64,000 bases of DNA from contig NW_022881614.1 of assembly GCF_003369915.1 (NCBI RefSeq), positions 930,001 to 994,000 of the forward strand, written 5' to 3'. A program made the translations under genes and the position numbers. Below are positions 55,864 through 64,000 of this stretch, piece after piece. Origin of the DNA: Drosophila miranda. Lineage: Eukaryota; Arthropoda; Insecta; Diptera; Drosophilidae. The notes beneath the pieces are model-generated. The model was not told the origin of the DNA. It worked only from the letters and a program-made list of their open reading frames with translations, and did not search any database. Position 1 is the stretch's first letter, and every line of letters starts with the position of its first letter.

Positions 55864-58295
55864 CATCTCATTAACTTTTTGTAAATAGTGTAAATAATGT
55901 ATGTACCTACTCCATTAACATTAAGTTTAAGTATGTATCTCCTGTGATCAATTGTTTTTCCACTTAAATGTAAAACTAGATTAAGTTGCCACGAAAGGTA
56001 GCAGTAAACTTGTTTACAATAAAATACAAATTTTCCACATGAAAAAAAAAAAAAAAAAGTGCCTCTGTATGGGTGGGGTGTGTATCTGGTGCTGGTGTTG
56101 GTGCTGGTGCTGCTGTTGTGTGACAAGCGTCAAGTGCAGTTTGAAATTCAAGTTGCCTATTAATTTAAACCCCAAGCAGCTTTAATGGCCATAATTCGTC
56201 TCCAATGCTGTACGGCACGGACGGAGGCGTAGACGGAGACAGAGACGTCGACGACGCCAGAACGAAAACAGAAGAAGAACCCGAGGCGGGACCCAAAGCC
56301 AAAGCCCAAAGCCAGAAGGAGTGTCCCGATCTCATTGTTGTTGTTGTTGTTGTTGTGGCAGTACTATTGACATTATTGATGGAAATTCTTTTGTGTTTTA
56401 CGAAAATAGAATGAAGACAGTGTGGTTGGTCGAAAAGGAAATACCCTGTAATACTTAAATATGCTGGTAAGCGAGGAATAAATATTTAAAGTATTTTCAA
56501 GTAGATCCCAATCATCAAACAATCATTTTCCATTTATTTTCAAAGGTTTCATCATTGGGCGACACTCCACTCCATTTCCGATTATTTTTGGATGCTTAAT
56601 CGGTGATAGAATCTCCTTTGGAAAGCGGACGATGGCCGCTTATGTGGACAGGTGCATGTGCATGTGCATGCCATGCCCCAAAACTGTACTTGTGTGTGCG
56701 ACTGTGTGTGTTTGCCTCCGTTTTCAGTTGCCGTCCGTCTGGTTCTGAATGCAGCCAAAGACCCACATCCACAGACCCCAGACCCCAGAAACATAGTTAG
56801 ACCCACAGACGGACCAAACAGCCAAACAACCAGACCCAGACCCATACCCAGACCCATGACCAAGTCCCAAGTGCGTGGCCCAGCCAAACAGTTATGCAAA
56901 TCGCACTGTCTCTGATGCAGAGCTTTATTTTTGTGTATTTAGCGCCTAATACCCAAGTTTATGTCGCTTAATTATAGACCTTAGGCAGCCGACTGCCTTA
57001 AGCAAACCGACAGAACCGAACCGTTTGCTTAACATGCTAATCGCTACTCCTACAGCTACAGCCTAGCCAGCCATCCTTTCTTTTCTGTATCAAATGACCC
57101 GCTCTAAGACGCCACTCGAGGCCCTAATCAGGCAGGCAGGCCTGGAAATTCTAGTAGCTTGGGAGCGGAAATCCGTGAACAGCGATGTGAAATCGATCGA
57201 TCGATGGACCGATGGCCATTTATAGTATGTGTATGTATAACAGCTGCTAAGCTGATTTGACCAATTCCGAATAGAACAGTGATCGAAGAGCGATCGAACA
57301 GTGATCTGCTTTTAATAATGTTTAAATAGCGTTTGAGCAGCGGCTCGGCGATTAATTTGCCATAAAAGCTGGAGCTTTGATTATTTGTCCAATTTGGTGT
57401 GCGGGTTAATTGAATACATTACGAAGAAACTAGCTTATAAGATATATTGGGTTTGAAGATCAATAGAAAATACAAAGAACGAAAATACTGTGTCTGTAAG
57501 GGATGTTTGATTGAAAGGATGGTTGGAGTATCCATATCCATTCGCTATAGATCTTATAGGTTAAGGTAGAACATCCCTTCTTCCAGTTTGATAAGGTTGT
57601 CGTACTTGTTCTATTATTATACAATGAGATTCTCTATATGAATGAATCTCTCTAAAGGAATGACTTCCTTTTTTCCAGCCAAGGACGTCTGCAGGACTCA
57701 GAACGTTCTTGAACAACAGAAAACTAGCACAGCTGCCGGCGATAGATAACATTTAACACATTTCAACGTGAACTTTGGCCTTTCCACGAAATTGAAATGA
57801 CACAAATTCTGCATAAATTTCCATTCGAAGGACAATGCTTTCCACCTGAGTTCGGAGGCGTGGGTGGGTCTGTAGCGGGTGGCTGTGGGCAGCCTTTCAA
57901 CTGTGACCTTTTCGCCTGCAAAATGAATGGCATGCTCCGCTAACAGGTTTAATCAGACCACTCTGCTCCCACAGCGAGAGAGATTATTAAGTGCACTTAT
58001 AATTTATGAAATTTCCAGCGTTCATATTACATTATGTTCTCATTCCCTACAAGGGTCGATGAGGATAGTACCCTATACTTCGGTTTTCGCAATTTTGGAA
58101 TTTCTAAATAAAATTCCTCAAATAAAGGTATAGGGTATTCATTTAGCTACGCTAAATCTGAACTCCTCTTTTCTCTCTTCTAACTCCACGTCAAACCAAC
58201 TGGTTCGCCTCAAACATGCTCGAAGCAGGCTTCACTTGGTGGCTTCGGTTTTATTTGTTTCACCTTTTTCGATAAAACCTGTTTTTAGATAAGAT

Positions 58296-58459
58296 CCAAT
58301 AAGAGCAAGTATTTAAAATAAACCAGTCAAATAGAAAATTGATTCATTAGTCAGATAAAATTATGTGGGCAGGACTGAGTGTTCTATCTAGCTAGTAATA
58401 TTGGACGGAATATCAAAAACGAAGAATTTGAAAAATTCATCGGTATATTTTTAAATGAG
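58296..58459 (+). repeat. Dispersed intergenic repeat, copy 3
   Basis: Matches 428-616 (CCAATAAGAGC, CCAGTCAAATAGAAAAT, AAATTATGTGGGC, GGAATATCAAAAACGA), more than 57 kb from the other two copies and in the same orientation. Confidence 0.6.
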
Positions 58460-58502
58460 ACCGTATATTTCGGCACCTATTTTGCTCTCCTATAATATAA
58501 CT

Positions 58503-58572
58503 TGAATTCGTCAGTATATTTACGGTATATTTTTAAAATAAACCGGTATGTTTCGGTATATTTCTGAGGGTC
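58503..58572 (+). promoter_or_regulatory. Motif-6-type promoter cluster
   Basis: TCAGTATATTT, CGGTATATTT, CGGTATGTTT and TCGGTATATTT within 65 bp, then GAGGGTCT. The same type of cluster precedes mei-S332. Probably a promoter for a noncoding first exon ending at a GTAAGT donor near 58780; the gene it serves is uncertain. Confidence 0.4.
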
Positions 58573-58599
58573 TGCCAGCTGCCAGGTCTAACGGCCAGC

Positions 58600-60346
58600 T
58601 GATTTAAAATTGGATCTCTGAGCCCCACAGTCGTGCCACATTCAAACCAAATAGTCGAGCGAGTCGGTTGTGTTGGAGCCCGTGCTCCCCATTTGAACGT
58701 ATTAGCTGTTTGTGTTCCCGTGCTTCCCACTCGCGTCATTTGTGTGTGGAGTCGGTCCATAGGCGCAGCTCCACCTCGTGTAAGTCGGTGTTTGTGTATT
58801 TGTGTGTGCTTATTTGTTTGTTCCCTGCGTTTCAACAAGTGTTTCAACGTGCGAAACGAAAGAAAAAGTCAGCGGCAAGGCCTTATCAGCATTTAGAAAT
58901 TTATTATAACGAATGATGAATACGAGCATAAACAAATTCCAGTGAATAGTGCAATATTTCTGCTACGTTTGCGGTAAAATATTTCCACTGGATTAAATTG
59001 ATAGCTCGGTTGCAGCCAATTGCAGCAACATACGTATGCATAATCGATGCATAAATTAACAGCGTGTGTGTGTGTGGAAATGCAGGGACGAAAATGATCG
59101 AAGCCAAGCTTTAGATTTAGCTGTGAATGTAATTCGATTGAATGCAGCAGAGTGGAGTGGAATGGAGCGGAGCTTTGATTGATTTGAGCAGGAAATTGGA
59201 AACGAAACAAAACGGTTAACCAAGTGCCCCGAGAAACGAAATTCAAAACGCCCTAATGTCAAGGTCTGCTTTGCTCTGCCATAGGCTCTGCTCTGTGCAT
59301 GTTGTGTCTGGCTTAATGGACTTGACCCTATGTCTGTTGGGGGCTGGGGCTGGAGCTAAGTCTTACTAACCGAGATCCGACTCGGATTGCGTAAAGGTAT
59401 TAGCTCGGCTCAATTTGGAGTTGCAGCATTTGCCTGAAGGGACCCATTTAGGGGTAATTTAAGAGTCAAAGTTCTGTCTCCTCTCAAGAGAGATTTTCAC
59501 AGCAAAAGATTTCCCTTTATCTTTTCAATCAGTTCTTGTCCGCAATCAATCCGCAAGGTTCATCCGATATCTTTCGTTCATTTCTAGCACAAACCATAAT
59601 AGCAAACAAACGAAAACAAACAAAAATGTTAGAAAAATTAACAAAAATGCAAAAAAGTATAAAACAAAGTGTTGAAAAGGTTTAGCAACTGCGAAAACGA
59701 CTTACGAATTTTCACAACAACTTGATGTTTGTAACGGATTTTCCACCAACTTGTAAAAACTGAATAGTGGATTCTTTAGCCTCTGCTTCTGCTTCTGCGG
59801 ATCCACCGAACCGCAAGTTATTATTTTGCGAGTTTCTTTTGTGGATTGGATTCGTGCCACTTGAGGTGAGTCGTGTTAATTATTGCTAAATTATCTGCTA
59901 AAATTAGCTAATCCCAGCCTTTAGATATGACTAAATTACGCAGGAAATCCTATTCTCTAGAGCATGATTCATAAGTTATTTGCAGGGGAGATCAGAGCAG
60001 AGCCATTAAGTGAATCACAGCCTCGGATGTCCCACATTTCAGAGGGATGGATATATATAGAAAGAGCTCCGTTTCCCTTCTAGTGGGCATTGCATCTGTC
60101 AGCTGTCTGTCCATCCAATGCTACAAATCGAAGTCAAAAGCCGTCAACCCATTCGGGTTGAACAAACTCAAATCGAAAGCGAGAGGCACATGAACTTCTA
60201 CAATCCGTCCGCACAGTCCACAGTCTAGACTCTAGGAGTGTATTGTGTGCACCTGTTGCGGTCAGCAGTACTAGATTTCACTGTCGAAACTGGATCTGAA
60301 TTTCGTAAATTCGTAAATTTGTCAATTCGTATTTCGATTCAGGAAA
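58600..60346. other. Probable 5' untranslated exons and intron upstream of the RNase-kappa-like gene
   Basis: No supported coding sequence. Good splice donors follow at about 58780 (TGTAAGTCGG) and 59864 (GAGGTGAGTC), and TTCGATTCAG at about 60333-60342 is a plausible acceptor 4 nt before the ATG. A TATATATAG near 60051 could instead start a short leader. The sequence does not decide between these. Confidence 0.4.
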
Positions 60347-60656
60347 ATGGTTTGTGGTCCAAAGTGTTTTTTTTTTCTGCCTGTTCATCAGTGCGTGGGC
60401 AGTGATTCAGCTGACCCTCATGGGGATATTCTTTCTCCTGAATTCGATGGCGCTGATCGATAATCTGCCCCTGACGCCGATTTTCCATAGTCTGGAGGAT
60501 TTCAGAGCCAATGCCCTTGTAACCTATCAGGTGGTGGCCATCCGCTGTTTTGTCACCGCCTTGCTCTACCTCTGCTTTGGGATCCTCTCGATCTGCTGCA
60601 TTAAACGGAACAGAGCCAAGGAGCGGCGTGCCTTGGAGTCCTCGCTGCAGCGTTGA
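60347..60656 (+). pseudogene. RNase-kappa-like two-pass membrane protein with a homopolymer frameshift
   Basis: The ATG at 60347 opens with the family N-terminus MVCGPKC. The frame then breaks in a run of ten T (60367-60376), and the matching sequence continues one frame over: SAWAVIQLTLMGIFFLLNSMALIDNLPL, HSLEDFRAN, then a second helix (VVAIRCFVTALLYLCFGILSICC) and a basic tail (KRNRAKERR). One T fewer would unite them at about 103 residues, the usual size. RNase kappa proteins are small two-helix membrane proteins linked to the V-ATPase and endocytosis; this is more diverged than the conserved fly protein, so probably a paralogue. The lesion could be real or a sequencing error. The AATAAA at 60656-60661 overlaps the stop codon. 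Confidence 0.72.
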
Positions 60657-60661
60657 ATAAA
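60656..60661 (+). terminator. Poly(A) signal overlapping the stop codon of the RNase-kappa-like gene
   Basis: AATAAA shares its first base with the TGA stop, implying an extremely short 3' UTR. Confidence 0.5.
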
Positions 60662-61822
60662 TTATTTTGTATATTGTTTTCTTTATAATTGGCCATCTGG
60701 CAGTGCCACCCATTAACCCACACCCACACCCTCGCACTCACCCACTGAGTGGGAGTCCAGCCACAGCCACTGGCACTGCCACCCACTTGTTAAACCAGAA
60801 CCAAAACAAGTTTGTTGACCGCATTCTCTCTCTGTGTTTGTTTGTTTGTGTGTGTTTTTCTTTTGATTAGCTCTGACTTCTTTATCCACGAACTACTTTT
60901 TCTTCACGAGCCTTGCGCATTGTGCATTCGATTCGTCTCGACTAACCGATTTTTAACAAGTGTTCGTTGTTGCTGGCACCGCACGTGACACCTTTTTCGT
61001 TCTCTTTGGGAATCATAAATTTCCATGAAATGCTCTCCCTGCCTGCCACATGCTAATGCGGTGTGGGTTCAGTTCTGATGCTCTGATGTTCTGCTCTTCC
61101 ATCATGCCTCCACTTTTCTGTTTCTTGTGCTTATCTTTTGGAGCTTTTGTGTACCGTTGTGTAAACTTTTGTACACGATTTTCTAGTTGTTGCTCAGACC
61201 TGCATCTATTTATCTAACGAGTTATCACTCACCCAACCACCGAATGCACTCTGCCCGACTGACTCAGAGATCGTTTTTAGGTTGAATTTGGAAGCTACCT
61301 TTACCTAGAAGTTGTCCTTGCTTTAGTTTTCGCATTACTTCCATGAAATATATACGATTTACAGATTTACTACACAAGTAGTCTTTCATCTACCCCTCTG
61401 ATCGTACGTCGTATTCAACTTGTCATTCCAGCAGCAACCGAAAAATAATACATTTCGTTCGTGAAAAATCATCGTTGCTCTCAGACAAAAGTTTAACTTT
61501 ATTTTTCGATTTTTCAATTTTTAAATTTTTTTCAAAAGTTTTTCAGTTTTGTTTTGTCAATTGGCGGAAGTTCAACACTATATACATTTAGGGTTGTGCA
61601 GCAGAAGAGTGTTGGACAACGCCTTGCGCTTAGTCAGGTTCTGGTTCAGTGTTTGGCAACCGTTGCAAGGGCGACATCGAGAAAGTAGTAATCCGTGAGT
61701 TAGACTTCGATTTGGTTTCGCTTGGTGCCTTTTCGTTCGATTCATTCGATTCTTTATATACTTTTGGCACACACATTTTCCTGAAAACCAGAAAGCAAGC
61801 AAGCGTGAGAAAAGGAAGAGAG
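60662..61822. other. Noncoding host region
   Basis: C/A-rich stretch at 60715-60785 and TTTTTC-rich sequence at 61500-61550. The last 200 bp is probably the promoter and leader of the next gene, but no TATA or other clear core motif is seen. Confidence 0.5.
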
Positions 61823-62815
61823 ATGTCCCGACTTTTGATGGCCGCCACGGCCGCCCGACTCCAAAGCGGAAGTAAGTAAATCCCGCACACCGTTTGAATC
61901 TATCGCCCAATCCATCCCCAATCCCATAACCCCCAACCCTATCCAGTGTCCAGCAGCGGAAAGCTGTTGTTCAACGCAACCCCTTATCTGTCCGCTGGTA
62001 AGAAGGCGCCACCCCCGCCGCCGAAGTCCCCCCCACCAAAGGCAAGCAAGCCGAGCACGGCCCCCAAGTGTAAGCCGGTGCCTCCTCCGAAGCCGAAGCC
62101 GGGCTTCTTCCCCAGCGGCGGGATGCACGCCGTCTTCAGCGATCTACCGAAGCCCGAGGGCGACTTTATGAAGGAATGGTCGGCGAAGAACTCCAAGTAC
62201 TCCATGTTCATGCTCAGCGGACTGTTGGCATTGATCGGGTCTATATACCTGTCGTATATGACGCTGGAATTGTACGCCGGCGTGCCCGAATATCCCTACA
62301 CCGAGGAGGAGAAGGAGGAGTTTGAAATCGAGGAGGAGCGCCTCCAGGAGGAGAAGGAGGCCCGCGAGCAGCGGCACCAGGATGCAGTAGAGGCCAGGGA
62401 GGTCGCCATGCGCGCTCGCTTGGCCAAAGAGGCCATGGTCCGCGAGTCGGAGCTGATGAACAAGGACATGGAAGGAGGCCTCGACGACAAGGAGGCGGCG
62501 GAGCTGCAGAAGCTGGCCGTCGAACGCGAGGCCTATGCCGAGTGGGAGAAGGAGGAGGCAAAGCGTCGCAAGGAGAAGTTGAAGGAGCGCGAACAGATCG
62601 CGAAGGAAAAGGCCAAGGTCAAGGCCGAGCGCGACAAGGAGCGCGACAAGAAGCGCAAGGAGCGGGAGAAGCTGCTCGAAAAGGAGGATGCGGAGCGCGA
62701 GAAGGCGCGCGAAAAGGACCGCAAGAAGCGCGAGAAGTCGCGCAAGGAGGAGGAGAAAGTGAAGGCGCAGGAAAAGGCCGAAAAAGAGAAGGCCAAGAAG
62801 GCCCTAACGGCATAA
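61823..62815 (+). CDS. Unnamed protein: presequence-like N-terminus, proline-rich linker, one membrane helix, long charged coiled coil
   Basis: Two exons (61823-61871, 61947-62815) joined at GTAAGT...CCAG give 305 aa with no lesion. The N-terminus (MSRLLMAATAARLQSG) is basic, Ser/Ala-rich and lacks acids, like a mitochondrial targeting sequence. A Pro/Lys-rich linker follows (PPPPPKSPPPK). Then LPKPEGDFMKEWSAKNSKY precedes one hydrophobic helix at about residues 102-123. That block is reminiscent of small single-pass mitochondrial proteins of the deltamethrin-resistance/prag01 type (weak, from memory). From residue 134 to the end it is almost entirely Glu/Lys/Arg/Ala coiled coil or single alpha-helix. 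A structural role in mitochondria, perhaps in sperm, is a guess. Confidence 0.75.
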
Positions 62816-64000
62816 TCTGTCTGCCACATCAACGCATCCTCCTAAGACCCACACACACACTTGCCACAAACCGCACTTATATTTTGTTAGTTTTTCCCCG
62901 AACCGCAGGAAAATCAGCTGTGAAAATGTCTTTGGCATCCACAAAACCCCACATACACTGAAATACACTTGCTGTTGTTGTTGGAACTGCAATCCAGACA
63001 CTGAAAACAGATAACAGAGAGATCTCAGAAAGCACACCCTACACCCAGGTATTCGATATGCGATACAAGAACTACCAATATTACACACTTTTCAAATGAA
63101 TTTGAGCAAATGTTTAATAAAAACCAACAGATTGCTGCGGCTGTTGGTCGCGGTCCATGTCTTTCGTTTCTCTCTTCTGTCGGGAAAATCTAATTATGAG
63201 TACCACACGGATACAGATAATCATCTAGCCACAACAAATGTGTGTGCTATTCTATTTTCTGACCCAAATGAGGTGCAACAGCCGCCAGATGCACCAATGC
63301 ACCACCACAGTAGTGGTGCTCCATTCTGGGGCATGTATTAGAGCGGGCCATAGAGGAAATGGCTTATTGCATATAATCAAATCAAAAGCAGCGCACAGTG
63401 CGAACCGAATTGTATCTCATAGATAACGAGCCGTGCCAACAGAAGAGAACCTGCCACCGCTCTCCCCCTCCCCCGGCTCCCCAATCACAGTACGAATTCA
63501 ATTGAAGCCTCAATTACGCATCAATCAGCCCCTCAATCCACTGTCCGGTCAAACAATCCTCGACCACTGTCCGCGAAGGAGTTGCATGGACGAGGGCACC
63601 TGTTGTCTATTTTTCAATAAAGTAATGTTCTTTCTTTGCCTCGATTTGGGGGGAGATTTCTATTTAATGAAAACTAGCTACAGCTACTGCACTGCCACTT
63701 GGCGATAGATAGTTTTTCCAGATTGCAGATTGGCCCAGCCCCAGCCCCAGTATCTGTATCTGTATATGTATTTGTATCTGTGTATCTGTTTCTGTTACTG
63801 TTGCGCTAAGTGTGCTTGGCTTGTCAGTTAAGCTCGGCTTATCATGAATCAAATTAGCTGCAGCCAAAGAGCTGAACTGCAAGAAAGCAACAAAACACTT
63901 GCCTGTCTGCCACTGCCACTGCCACCGACTGCCGACTGCCGGCTGACTGCAGCAAAGCGGCACAGTGGGTCGAATCAGATCAGATCGGATCGGATGGGGC
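62816..64000. other. 3' flank of the last gene
   Basis: Probable 3' UTR with AATAAA at 63116-63121, then noncoding host sequence. ORFs at 63096-63341 and 63433-63708 have no recognisable features; the first begins inside the probable poly(A) signal region. Near the end, TATCTGTAT-type (63750-63800) and TGCCACTGCC repeats are low complexity. Confidence 0.5.

Larger units (their letters stand above)
51144..56058 (+). mobile_element. Jockey-type LINE, nearly full length
   Basis: Two overlapping ORFs, a 17-nt A tail (56042-56058) and a 13-bp target duplication, AAAGTGCCTCTGT, at 51131-51143 and 56056-56068 (its first A residues are ambiguous with the tail). 5' leader 51144-51457. The only clear coding lesion is one stop codon in ORF2, so insertion was recent. 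Confidence 0.9.
56069..58590. other. Noncoding host region with simple repeats
   Basis: Holds a (TTG)n run at about 56334-56357, CCCAGAC-type repeats at 56755-56860, a GCATGTGCATGT alternation near 56655 and the third copy of the dispersed repeat. A 69-aa ORF at 56205 spans the TTG run and is low complexity; I do not support it as a gene. Confidence 0.5.

Noticed and set aside
56205..56414. 69-aa ORF with a Val-rich helix
   Set aside because: The helix is a translated (TTG)n microsatellite.
62542..62961. 139-aa Gly/Arg-rich ORF overlapping the last gene
   Set aside because: Out-of-frame shadow of the GAG/AAG-rich coiled-coil coding sequence.
63096..63341. 81-aa ORF with a signal-peptide-like start
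   Set aside because: It contains the probable poly(A) signal of the preceding gene and has no homologous feature I can identify.

Overview
This is insect nuclear DNA, almost certainly from Drosophila and probably the obscura/pseudoobscura lineage. Host genes have short GT-AG introns, Drosophila core-promoter motifs and recognisable fly proteins. The middle is packed with DINE-1/ISY-type elements and long-LTR retrotransposons. Recognisable host genes are mei-S332 (shugoshin), a GM130 golgin, a farnesoic-acid-methyltransferase-domain/Cys-loop receptor, a repetitive cuticle-type secreted protein, an RNase-kappa-like membrane protein and an unnamed proline-rich/charged membrane protein. mei-S332 maps to Muller element C in D. 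melanogaster.

Left host block (1-10.69 kb): mei-S332 (+), GM130 (-), the receptor (+) and the cuticle-type gene (-). mei-S332, GM130 and the receptor each carry at least one ORF-breaking lesion. Mobile block (10.69-49.43 kb): one long-LTR Ty3/gypsy element (element A, 2.6-kb LTRs, 4-bp target duplication AGCG) is split by about 28 kb of nested insertions. These are a second long-LTR gypsy family (element B) in a partly tandem arrangement, nine DINE-1 copies, a damaged fragment of an A-like element, and a BEL/Pao element with a GTCAC target duplication. Element A's own ORFs and 3' LTR follow at 42.2-49.4 kb. Both A and B encode a RING-H2 finger in an ORF ahead of gag. Right block (49.4-64 kb): host sequence, a nearly intact Jockey-type LINE (51.1-56.06 kb, 13-bp target duplication), more noncoding host sequence, the RNase-kappa-like gene with a homopolymer frameshift, and an apparently intact gene at 61.8-62.8 kb.

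Four of six recognisable host genes are broken, and the TE load is heavy, nested and young. This is what a degenerating, non-recombining copy of a Muller-C region would look like, for example the D. miranda neo-Y. That is an inference from the lesion pattern and gene content; sequence alone cannot separate it from a heterochromatic duplicate or from some assembly errors.

The two most unusual observations are the RING-H2 finger in the first ORF of two related LTR retrotransposons, and the rearrangement history of element B. In B, a DINE-1 in gag and DINE-1s in the LTR served as exchange points, giving a 6.5-6.6 kb tandem duplication whose breakpoints can be read directly.
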